Shown one piece after another: positions 36,255 to 45,606 of a DNA stretch of 64,000 bases. Position numbers and translations under genes: made by a program. This DNA is from Obelidium mucronatum. Taxonomy: Eukaryota > Chytridiomycota > Chytridiomycetes > Chytridiales > Chytriomycetaceae. The stretch lies in NCBI GenBank assembly GCA_025765595.1, contig JAIVFH010000002.1, positions 795,899 to 859,898 of the forward strand, written 5' to 3'. Under the pieces are notes generated by a model. The model saw only the letters and a list, made by a program, of their open reading frames with translations. It had not been told where the DNA came from and searched no databases. How positions within the stretch are numbered: the first letter of the stretch is position 1; every line of letters begins with the position of its first letter.

Positions 36255-37247
36255 ATGGAAGAATGGTCGTGTGATCCACACAAAGACCAGCCGGATAGCG
36301 ACTCTCTGGGATGGAATGGGAAGCATTGTTTCTAGAGAGTATCGTAGGGCAAATGAGACTCGACCTGCCGTTGTTAAGACAGTTTCACCGTCAGCAGCCA
36401 AAGTCAGGGCCAACAAACAGTCAGAGTCCTTCAAACGCAAAATGATTTCATACCAAGTCGAGCGATACGTTTATAAGCTGCTTGGGAATTCAGGCGCCAC
36501 GCGGCACTTCTGAACAGCTGCTCTCTACGAAGTGGGATTGGATTATTTGATTCTTGAAGATTTGAGGGCTGAGTTCCCCAGTGGATTAGATGACGTCGTT
36601 GAAAAAGTACACGTAAAAGCGTTTTAAAGTGGTTGGCGGAATTCCACGCCTTCTTTTGGGGAAAGGAGATTCCAGTGCGATCGATGACAGAGGAAGCAGA
36701 AGTTCCACAACGGGAGGGTGTGTGGGATCAAGGCTCTTATTGGTATTTGGCAACTCGAAAGAGTGAGTTCGAGCAACTAAGCAAAGAATGGAAGGAGCTT
36801 GGTGTGAAAATTGATGGGATGCTGAACGACATTCCTGCCCACTTCAAAACTCTTGTACACGGCGATGCCAAGACGGAAAATGTTTTTGTGAGCAATTCAA
36901 TCAACGACGATGGTTTAATGGGTGTTGCAATGTATGACTTTCAATATGTTGGATTTGGGTCAGGAATGAAGGATGTCGTCTATTTCTTGGCAACCTCAGT
37001 TTATGGGATGACGCCTGATTATGAGACAGAAGTTTTAGAATTTTATTGGAATAGGCTTCAATCTGCACTACAGAGAAGATCTGACATGAGGGATATTTCG
37101 AGGGCTTACACGCTTGAAGTGATGAATCATCATTTCGAGCTCTGTCTTATTGACTGGCTCCGATTCATGAATGGCTGGGGATTCTGGGGTGATGCAACGT
37201 ATGTCAAGAGTCGTGTGAGTGATATACGAAAGAGGAACAACTGGTGA
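36255..37247 (+). CDS. Aminoglycoside/ecdysteroid-kinase-like phosphotransferase (disrupted)
   Basis: APH/choline-kinase-fold small-molecule kinase. The catalytic Brenner motif is HGDAKTENVFV, followed by the metal-binding MYDFQYVGFGSG in place of DFG; LILEDLRAEFPSG upstream matches the hinge of EcKL/CHK-type kinases. The substrate is unknown. The frame is broken: one extra base near 36269 right after MEEWS, an in-frame TGA at 36511-36513 after GATRHF, and a further shift (-1 or +2) near 36620 before KWLAEFHAFFWG. The C-terminal 204 residues are open. A donor-like GTGAGT overlaps the final TGG TGA, so a few residues could be added after splicing. Likely a pseudogene or error-bearing sequence. 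Confidence 0.55.
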
Positions 37248-37341
37248 GTAAATGAATGTGGTGATAAATTTCTGTTTCGTTCAACCAAACACGATTGAAT
37301 TTTTTGAGGGTTCTTCTTATTATTTGTCGTTACCCAATTTG

Positions 37342-39188
37342 ATGAATCCAGAAGCAGACAATCAGTGCATGAGTGCCGCCCCGCTTAGTGCGGCGCCGAT
37401 ACTTAATTCCACAAGGCCGCATCCGCTGCTGATGCCTGTTGAGGCGTCGCACCACCAGCCGCTCTCCGCACCGCCGTCAACGATGTTCTTCTTTGGCGGC
37501 GGGCAGAGCCCGATGGCGCTCGCGCACCCGCAGCAGCAGCCGAGCCAGAGCCTCGGGTTCGCCGGCGCCAGTCCGCTCAACCCGGCGCACGGGGCGGCGC
37601 ACGGGGCGGCGCACGCCGCCAAGAGCTCGCTGGCGTCGCTCAGCTCGGCGTCGACGGCCGCGACGGCCGCCGGGCTTGGGCTTGACGACGGCGCCGGCGC
37701 CGGCTTTGGCTTCTTTGCGTTTCCGGGCGGCGCCGCGCTCGACGAGTCGCGGCGCGGGTCGCTCGCCTGACTCGGAGCTGTCGCTGGCGATGGGCTTCGA
37801 CGACCTGGGCTTCCTGTCGCCGGTCGTGGCGCGCAAGCAGAGCCTGGCGCTGAGCGTGCAGAGTCCGGCGCAGCAAAACTATGAGTTTGACCCGTTTGCT
37901 CATCTGAACCAGCAACACCCGCTGCTGCTGTCGTCGCCGCTGTCGCATTCACTTCCTATCCATTCACACTCTCATATGCAGTCGCACCTGCACAGTCAGC
38001 CACACCTCGTGGCCAATCAAGCCAACCAGCCCAATTTCTCCTTCAATCCATCCCAACGAAGAATGTCCCATCAGATCATGTCTCGTCCATTGGACCAATA
38101 CGATATTGACTTTTTATGCCGGCCGCCCATGTCGCGCCATCCGTCACTGCCTCAAGTCAGTTTTCTTCAGCAGCAACACAATCCAATTTCCACACCCCAA
38201 AGCCCAATTCATCACCAAAATAACACAATTAATCAACAATTCCTTCAATTTCAATGGAAACTCCTCCAACAACGGCGGCGCGAAGGATCAATAGTAGTGG
38301 AACTTCTCCTAATTCATCCGGTGCTCCAATTATTCCATCCGAACCCATCCCAACCCCCACATGCGATTCTCAAGTCTTCTCCGCCTCCAAAGCTTCAAAT
38401 TGATCTGACGCAGCAACCTCGATCAACGAACTTTATGAGCTTCTTTGTTAAAGCTGTGAAACCAAAAGCAGGGTGTTGTAGCGAATGGCGAAACTGCTGG
38501 AAGCCCCGTCACTACTAGTAGCACCAGCAGTCTATTAGTCAATGCTTTCAGCGGAATCGGGAAAAAGAGAACATTTTCTTCGTCCACAGCGGCAAACGCT
38601 AATGCGAATGGAAATGACGATGACACCACTCCAACGTCTGCGACAGTAACTCTTCAAAATACCGTAGGTAATGCTGGCGCCGGATCTTCATCATCTATAT
38701 CTCCCGATCCAGGTATTTGCGAAGGGCTTTTGAATATCAAAATGCTGACTTGACGAGTTACAGAATCGCCGCCTCACCAACATCATGTGAAACACGAAGA
38801 TTCAGACTGGACACCAACCACTTCCGGAATGACGCCTGCCACCCCTACATCCACCTCCGTGACAACTCCAACAACAGCCAAGCGAATGGCACGATACAAA
38901 TCAGCCAGTGCCCCGAATCTTGGTACAGTTCCTGGGAGCGACAATAGACCTCGGGATTTCATATGCGCAACATGTCATAATCGTTTCTTGAGACGACAAG
39001 ATCTGAATCGCCATGAAGTAACACACAATCGAACAAAGCAGTTCACGTGTCCGTTGGGATGTGGTACGAATTTCGGCAGAAGCGATGCGTTGACTAGGTT
39101 TGTTACTCCCAATCTCCTTCTGTTTTTGTTTTTACTTATTCTGTGAATTAGGCATCTCAAAATGAAGAAATGCAGCGGCGCTAATTAA
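37342..39188 (+). CDS. C2H2 zinc-finger transcription factor (paralogue 3 of 3, frame-disrupted)
   Basis: Starts MNPEADNQCMSAAP. The very GC-rich 5' part encodes Ala/Gly/Ser-rich sequence. The motif SELSLAMGFDDLGFLSP (about 37770-37825) matches the gene at 26358. Introns at about 38713-38762 and 39098-39151. The C-terminus reads FICATCHNRFLRRQDLNRH and CPLGCGTNFGRSDALTRH-LKMKKC, the family finger pair, with the intron in the same codon. Continuous reading needs an extra base removed near 37765 and at least three more between 38240 and 38470; each open segment has the Ser/Pro/Thr-rich style of the family. Predicted nuclear regulator. Confidence 0.6.
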
Positions 39189-39643
39189 GCTCCATTCATT
39201 TGGCAATCCTTGTACTTAAAACTTCCCCCCCCTTTCTCTTTTTCCCCCCTTTGCATTTATGTTGGCACATGTACTCATTATTATTGGCATGCTGGCCTTC
39301 CACTTTCTTCTTTTGGTTGATGAATCGGTTTTTATTATGTTAGACGTTTGCGCCCTTTGGTTCCTTTGTCCCTCTGTTTTTTGTTTTTCGGCAGCACTCT
39401 TTCATTCTACTCCATATCTGAAGTATTATTAGACATCTCAATTCTTTTTTTGGGGTATTTCAAAAACCGTTCTTTCTCTCTCTCTTCCGTCCCTCTCTCC
39501 TGTAGCTATTAGTTCTTCCAATTTGTATGGAACATAAATCAGAGGACTTAAATCCTTGATGAAATCACAAATATTTTGTTTTATTGGAGAAGAGGCCAAT
39601 AGCTATGAAGCACTGTTTTGGAATTATTTGATTTTGAGGAATG
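39189..39643. other. Convergent intergenic region, pyrimidine-rich
   Basis: 455 bp of C/T-rich plus-strand sequence (for example ctttctctctctcttccgtc) between two 3' ends. No coding pattern seen. Confidence 0.4.
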
Positions 39644-40276
39644 CTATTGTCTAGAAGTGTTTGAGGACCAGACGGATCTGCCCTGAGCGTTGTTGACGTA
39701 CAAGTTTCCGTCGTTCTGCGCGCAAAAGGTTAGAGGGGTGAATGAATCAATGGCAAGTTCTTACATGAAGGCAAAATTCTCCAGTCTTTTGAGCTGTACC
39801 AACACTCCAACTGAGACGGGTGGGATTCTTGGCCCAGATTTCAAGGTTTCCAGTGTATTGCGAATACTCAAACCAGTATGGATCGGTTCCATAGGAATTC
39901 GAGCTCCAAACAACATCCCAATCCGCCCATTCGTCACAGGCATAGTCAATGTCACAAGCGAATTCGTCACAGCTTGTTGGACCGCAATGAACTGTGTGGA
40001 GCACAAGATTTCCGTCACCCTTAAAAACACAGAGCACCAAATTTTAACGAATATCAAAGAAGTTCAAGGGCTTTGACTCACTTGCATCACCAAGGCATAT
40101 TGACCATTGGGCGAATACATGGCGCCATCGGGATAGATCTTTCCGGAGGGGTTCAAACATGTTCTTGTTTGGTACACGTTTCCAACACGGCCGTGTTCTT
40201 CATAGCGCTTGAATGCAAGCGTGCTGCTGGCGATGAATAGGAAGCTGAGAATGAGGCGAAAGAGATACACTGCCAT
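39644..40276 (-). CDS. Secreted bulb-type (B-lectin) mannose-binding-like protein
   Basis: Three exons (40276-40082, 40019-39765, 39715-39644) give 173 aa with no frame problem. A signal peptide (MAVYLFRLILSFLFIASSTLA) is followed by a B-lectin fold: LNPSGKIYPDG, SPNGQYALVMQGDGNLVLH, an insert with four cysteines (CGPTSCDEFACDIDYACDEW), VVWSSNSYG, and a third NDGNLYVNN...SVWSSN strand set. The QxDxNxVxY-type sugar-binding motif appears as MQGDGNLVLH; the Tyr is replaced by His, so mannose binding is uncertain. Probably extracellular or wall-associated. Confidence 0.8.
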
Positions 40277-40513
40277 GGTTTTTTTTTCTTAACTTTTGCT
40301 TTAATTAAACTTGTCTCCATTAAATATGGTCGTTTTGCCAAGTTTCGATCCTGGCTTGTGGCTGGTTTTTTGGTGTTCACATCATCATCAGCAATCGTGG
40401 CTGGTTGGAAACTTCATAGATTGGATTGCCGTATTATGCCCTTTTTTTGAGTTCCTTGCTTGTACTGGAGTCGTTCGAAATTCACCGTACTTTACTCGGA
40501 ACGTTGGAAAGAA

Positions 40514-40548
<35 letters not shown>

Positions 40549-40710
40549 AGCGATTCGAGCCCAACTAAACAGTCTTAATCAATCAAAGTTGTATGTTATA
40601 AAGGATCCATCTTTTTGTACTGTACTCTGATGCTTACTTGACTGCGATAAACACTGCCGCCCTGCTACAATAGCCATGACTTGGAATTTCATGAATCTCT
40701 GCATTACCAG
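40277..40710. other. Intergenic region with a poly-A run
   Basis: 434 bp with a pure A run of about 31 at roughly 40516-40546. No gene supported. Confidence 0.4.
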
Positions 40711-41184
40711 TTAGCAGTTTAAGGAGTTATACGAACATCTTCGACAGCGTACCCCGTATTTTGAAGAATGCATCCTGTTTCCATTTACAGATTCGTCCAA
40801 TTGGATTTGGGTTTCATCGTCATCGAAGTTGGTACTTGGTTGTTTGTATGAACGGCACTGGCGGACTTGAGTATCTGTCAAGTGATGCAAGGACCAGTAT
40901 GCTGAATTTGGTAGTACTAATACATGATTGTGCAATAGTGTTTTAAATGGAAGATGAGAGCTGTCCATTAACAATGGGACCGTATGATCCAGAACGTTGG
41001 AGCCAGCGCAAAGCTGACAGTAGATACTTCGCTCTTTGAAATGGATCAAATACATGTAATGAATGCCTCTTCGTGATGCACAAAAAAGACACTCGGTATC
41101 TGCCAAAACGGCCAGTCTTTGATTAATTGAAAATTTGCAACATACAGGTGGAGCGGCTGGAGCCAAAACCACAAGCAAATTCAT
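40711..41184 (-). CDS. Unrecognised small ORF, possible B-lectin relic
   Basis: A 157-codon ATG-initiated frame with no introns assigned. It starts MNLLVVLAPAAPP, a weak signal peptide, and contains HNHVLVLPNSAYWSLHH, faintly like the NxxLVLxxxxxxWS repeat of the bulb lectin encoded just downstream on the same strand. A donor-like GTATGTTG sits after residue 13, so the true gene may be spliced. It could be a decayed lectin duplicate or not a gene. Confidence 0.3.
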   Translation of the reverse strand: MNLLVVLAPAAPPVCCKFSINQRLAVLADTECLFCASRRGIHYMYLIHFKERSIYCQLCAGSNVLDHTVPLLMDSSHLPFKTLLHNHVLVLPNSAYWSLHHLTDTQVRQCRSYKQPSTNFDDDETQIQLDESVNGNRMHSSKYGVRCRRCSYNSLNC

Positions 41185-41476
41185 AATTTTGGATGTTCCG
41201 TCGCACAGTAATGGATATTTATCATTGGAACCTGCAATTAGGAGGCGTTATTGCTGGTGTTGGAGCTTTGGGCTTGTCATGTGATCAAGCGGTAACTCAC
41301 ATTATGTCAGCCTGCAAAAAGTCCATAAAATGAGAAGAGATATGAAAAACGGTAACATCAGAAAATCGTTGGCTCATTGCTCCTTGGTGTACCGTCGCTT
41401 TTCAGTGGTTTCTATTTGGTAAGCTGTATCCTCTCTGACAATACGTTCGCTGATACGTATGCTAGGTGCTCGTAAT

Positions 41477-42911
41477 ATGCTTTCTACCACTTCCTGGAAA
41501 TCTGTGATCCTGTATCTGGTCTTGTCGGCATTTTGTCTCGGCGCTTCCACCAGCTGCCAACCTCATTCGTGGCCTGTATATCTCGCCGTACCAAAACAAC
41601 TCCAAGCCCAACTACAACTACATCCTCAAGAATGCGACTTCACAAAACTATCTCTTGGACTACATTGACCAGAAGAACATCAATTCAATCTCAATTTACA
41701 ACTTGAACACTGTTCTCAAAGATTCTTTGCTCTCCGCCAACCTTCTTGATTTCATTAAAACCGCTCGATCCCGCGGCGTGATCGAAGTTAACGCCATTGG
41801 ATCAAGCCTCGATGGATTCAAACTCATTGACACATTCAATCAAAAGAATGCCAAGCCCTTTGACGGAGCCCTTACTGAAATTGAATTTTGGAATGCCAAG
41901 CCGGACAAACCCGTTCTTGGTCAAACTACGGTTCAGGGTGCTTTCGAGACGTATGTTTCGCTTCTCAGCGAGATTAATAGCTGGAAGACAGGTCTGAAGC
42001 TGATGTCTTATCTTGGAACCCTGGACAAGAACGAAACTGTGGCACAAGATATGGCATCGCAACTTGCCAGCAAGCTTCAACGCGTTTACCTTCACTGTTA
42101 TACTACTAATGCCACGCTCACTTGGGGTCAAGCCAAGAAGCGTATTTCTCTTTTCAACAATACTGGAGTCGAATTGGAATTCCAGCCCATCTTTAGTTCG
42201 GAAGGGAAAGAATATAATGATGAAGTACCGTTCATGGGTGATTGGTATCGAGACAATAGCATTAGTGCTGCTGAAGATGTTTTTCTTGGAAACTACGTTA
42301 AAGACCCATCGGTGATGAGTGCCTCAAAGCTGCAACTGACGGGATTCCAGCACTTTGCGTACAAGTATTTATCGTTTTATGATCCACTGACAACAACAAC
42401 AAGCATTACAAGCACGGCAACCAGTACTGCTACCACTACTACCACTTCTATCACTACTACCACCACTACCACTACTACCGCCACTATTACCAAGCCAACT
42501 ACTGCTGCTTCTACTACTACTACCGCCACCACCACTACTACCGCCACTATTACCAAGCCAACTACTGCTGCTTCTACTACTACTACCGCCACCACCACTA
42601 CTACCGCCACTATTACCAAGCCAACTACTGCTGCTTCAACTACTACTACCGCCACCACCACTAAGCCAACGACAATTACTGCTGCTACTACGAAAACCAC
42701 AACCATTAAACCAAACACATTAAAGTCTATTGCCGCAGTCGCTACTACCAAAACTACCAGCAATGTTGCCAAAGAAGCGTCCAATGAGATTACTGGACAA
42801 CCATGCACAACCTACGCGTCGTCCACCTGCTTTGCAGGAGTTACTTACTACTGTACCGGATCTGGGCCATACGTTTGGGCTGTATGGTACAAGGGATGTG
42901 CAGTGTACTAG
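41477..42911 (+). CDS. Secreted TIM-barrel-like protein with Thr-rich linker and Cys-rich tail, copy 1
   Basis: Signal peptide (SWKSVILYLVLSAFCL), then a globular domain of about 280 residues with alternating strand/helix rhythm (NINSISIYNL, RSRGVIEVNAIG, LTEIEFWNAKP, LKLMSYLGTLDK, LQRVYLHCYTT, LEFQPIFSSEGKEY, FMGDWYRDN) that suggests a (beta/alpha)8-type hydrolase fold, a Thr-rich linker, and a C-terminal domain with four Cys (GQPCTTYASSTCFAGVTYYC ... WYKGC) that may be a wall- or carbohydrate-binding module. I do not recognise the family. The start (41477) and the body (from about 41545) are offset by one extra base; the second copy at 43682 is intact and identical in layout. An in-frame ATG also lies at 41459. 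Confidence 0.65.
42478..42666 (+). repeat. 63-bp in-frame tandem repeat in Thr-rich linker
   Basis: Three near-identical 63-bp units starting near 42478, 42541 and 42604, each coding for 21 residues around TATITKPTTAASTTTT. They form the O-glycosylation-type stalk of the secreted protein and probably vary in copy number. Confidence 0.75.
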
Positions 42912-43681
42912 ATGGATTGTTTGAATATCTTTGCAGTTTCATTTATATAGGAAAAAAAATAAAAGAAGTCGGTTTACCATATGATCATTTGGCCCCAATA
43001 TGTCTCAGGTTGAATTCAGTTTTTTTTTTTTGTTTGGAGTCTTGGCAGTGCTCTTAACCACACGCCAATTGAGCATGTGTCTTAACCTTGAAACTATGAA
43101 CAGAAAAATATCCCCATGCCGATGAGATCTTGCCTCCAAAGTCTCAAGCAAGCAGTATCATTGCCAAAAGGTGGGCAAGTACGGAAGCGTTTATGAATGA
43201 TGCACCGGACAAGATATCCAAATAATGCAGACAGGCATTTTAATTTTCAATAGCAGTAGTCTTGTTCAGACACTTTATCGATTTACAGGAGCACCGTGCA
43301 AAACGGCAAGGTCTAACTGATTAAATGTAAAATTTCCGAACAAAAATTCCATTATGGGAACCCGCTCAAACAGCCTTCCCTTCATGGAACGCGAATTTAC
43401 TCGTAATATTAAAGTTAATTGTATCTATGCCGAAAGACGTGATGTACTGATTGGGAACAGGCGTTTAGATGCGCAAAACACCAAAGTGTGGCTTGCAAAA
43501 AAGTTCGAAGCGGTATACCTCATTTCGAATTTGGACAAGCCTTCAAAACGTCTATATAATGGCAGAGCACGAGGGAAATGAAATCAGAACTCCCTGTCGT
43601 TGCTTTGTTGCGTTTCATTTGGTATTCCTTAGTATTCGAGATCGTTTTCCCGATGTATCTAGCTGACTGACAGGTCCTTAA
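42912..43681. other. Intergenic region between tandem secreted-protein genes
   Basis: 770 bp, AT-rich, with a T run near 43020. Short frames here show no family resemblance and I see no gene. Confidence 0.4.
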
Positions 43682-45181
43682 ATGATTTCTGCCACCTTCT
43701 GGAAATCTGTGATCTTGTATGTTGCCTTGTGGCCGTTCGTTTCCGCTCTCCCACCCGCCACTGCCCTCCTTCGTGGCCTCTACATTGCCCCTTATGAGGC
43801 CAATACCAAGTCCAACTTCAACTTTATTCTCACCAATCAGACGTCAAGATCCTACCTCTTGGACTTCATTGCCCAGAAGAACATCAACTCCATCTCGATT
43901 TATGACTTGCACAAAATTCTTCCTGACGCTGCTCTTTCGACCAACCTTCTTGACTTCATTCAAACCGCTCGATCCCGTGGTGTGATTGAAGTTAATGCTG
44001 TTGGCGGAATTTTAGACGATTTTGACCGTATCAATACATTCAATGAAAAGAATGGCCGGCCCTTCAACGGAGCCATCACTGAAGTTGAATTCTGGAACGC
44101 AAAACCTGAGAATCTTATTCTCGGTCAGAATAACGTGGAAGCGGCGTTCAACGCATACATCTCACTTCTTGGCGCGATCAACAACTTGAAGTCAGGCCTC
44201 AAGTTGACTTCATATCTTGGATGGCTGGATAAAGATACCACAAACCAAACAGTGGTGGACGAAAGAGCCTTGAAAATTGCCAGAAACCTTCAACGTGTCT
44301 ACCTTCACTGTTACGATAAAACTCCTGATCTGGCTTGGGAGCGCCGGGCTGTGGACCGGATTTCTAAGTTCAGCAAAGCCGAAAATCTTTTGGAGTTTCA
44401 ACCAATATTTAGTGCCGAGGGTAATGACTACTATGATGACGTTATAGCTCATGGATTCATGGGTGATTGGATTCGAAACAACAGCATTGGTGCTGCAGAA
44501 GAATCTTTCCTTCAAAACTACCTCAAGGATCCTTCGGCGACGAATTCTTCTCAGTTGAAAATGGTCGGTTTCCAGTACTTCGATTACAAGTACTTAGCTT
44601 TTCATGTGCCTCTCGTGACGGCTCCTACTACCACGATTACCGCCACCACCAACAAGCCAACCACCACCACTAGTACTGCTGCCACTACTACGACCACCAC
44701 TACTAGTGCTACTGCCACTACTGCCATCACCACTACTAGTACTACTGCCACTACCACCACCACCAAACCAACCACAACTACTGCTACCACTACTACAACC
44801 ACCACCACCACCAAGCCAGCCACAACTGCTGCTACCACGACTACTACAACCACCACTAAGCCAACCACAACTACTCCTACCACTGCTACAACCACCACCA
44901 CCACCACCAAGCCAGCCACAACTACTGCTACCACGACTACTACCACCACCACCACTAAGCCAACCACAACTACTGCTACCACTACTACAATCACCACCAC
45001 CACCAAGCCAAGCACAGCTGCTGGTACCACTACTACCACCACTACCAACAAACCGACTCCAACAGTGCTTACCGGACAACCATGCACAACTTATACGTCT
45101 TCTGTTTGCTCGGCTGGAGTTACATACTATTGTACTGGATCTGGTCCATATGTTTGGGCTGTCTGGCACACCGGCTGTTAG
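43682..45181 (+). CDS. Secreted TIM-barrel-like protein with Thr-rich linker and Cys-rich tail, copy 2
   Basis: Intact 499-aa, intronless paralogue of the gene at 41477. Signal peptide MISATFWKSVILYVALWPFVS; globular domain with RGLYIAPYEANTKSNFNF, NINSISIYDL, GVIEVNAVGG, ITEVEFWNAKPENLILG, YLGWLDKD, LQRVYLHCYDKTPDLAW, EFQPIFSAEGNDYYDD and FMGDWIRNN; then about 120 residues of Thr runs punctuated by KP dipeptides every 18-20 residues; then a four-Cys module (GQPCTTYTSSVC ... WHTGC). A glycoside-hydrolase-like or surface-adhesion role is only inferred from fold rhythm and architecture. The two genes probably arose by tandem duplication. Confidence 0.75.
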   Translation: MISATFWKSVILYVALWPFVSALPPATALLRGLYIAPYEANTKSNFNFILTNQTSRSYLLDFIAQKNINSISIYDLHKILPDAALSTNLLDFIQTARSRGVIEVNAVGGILDDFDRINTFNEKNGRPFNGAITEVEFWNAKPENLILGQNNVEAAFNAYISLLGAINNLKSGLKLTSYLGWLDKDTTNQTVVDERALKIARNLQRVYLHCYDKTPDLAWERRAVDRISKFSKAENLLEFQPIFSAEGNDYYDDVIAHGFMGDWIRNNSIGAAEESFLQNYLKDPSATNSSQLKMVGFQYFDYKYLAFHVPLVTAPTTTITATTNKPTTTTSTAATTTTTTTSATATTAITTTSTTATTTTTKPTTTTATTTTTTTTTKPATTAATTTTTTTTKPTTTTPTTATTTTTTTKPATTTATTTTTTTTTKPTTTTATTTTITTTTKPSTAAGTTTTTTTNKPTPTVLTGQPCTTYTSSVCSAGVTYYCTGSGPYVWAVWHTGC

Positions 45182-45606
45182 CGATGTTAGAGTTTGGGGG
45201 AGTTGGAATTTAAAGAAGGGAAGATCCAGGCTTGGAATATCTTTTAAACGCGTTCATTTAAAGGGAAAAAATAAAAGAGGTATTTTTTTATGGTAGGATC
45301 TTTGCCGATGACCCAAAGTTTCCTAGTGGAACAAGGCGCTGGCGCTGAGAGCAGATAAAAAAGGTTGACGAGAATGTAGAGTTTGAAGACCATTTTTCTA
45401 TTCACAGCGTGTTTTTGTGACGGTGCCAGAATTTGTCTGCGGGAATCTGATTTCAGTTCAAGACTTTTGAAACATTGCTCAAAATTAAGGGACAATTCAA
45501 AGAAACTGCGTTTTATTCAACCTTACAATAAGCAAATAATTTCGGGAGAACAACAAAAAATAAAGACGGCACAAATGATAAAATGATACACACAGAACAC
45601 GAAGTA
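45182..45606. other. Convergent intergenic region with tRNA-Leu-like fragment
   Basis: About 425 bp between two 3' ends. At about 45329-45353 the string aaggcgctggcgctgagagc resembles the D-arm/anticodon part of the tRNA-derived repeats near 55851, but no T-arm follows. No gene supported. Confidence 0.3.

Noticed and set aside
37362..37952. Minus-strand Arg/Pro/Ala-rich frames opposite the C2H2 gene
   Set aside because: Frames stay open in this GC-rich stretch by composition; the plus strand carries the conserved LAMGFDDLGF motif.
42377..42808. Long minus-strand Val/Ala-rich frame opposite the Thr-rich linker (also 44602-45087)
   Set aside because: Antisense shadow of ACN-rich Thr codons; no start context, introns or family resemblance.
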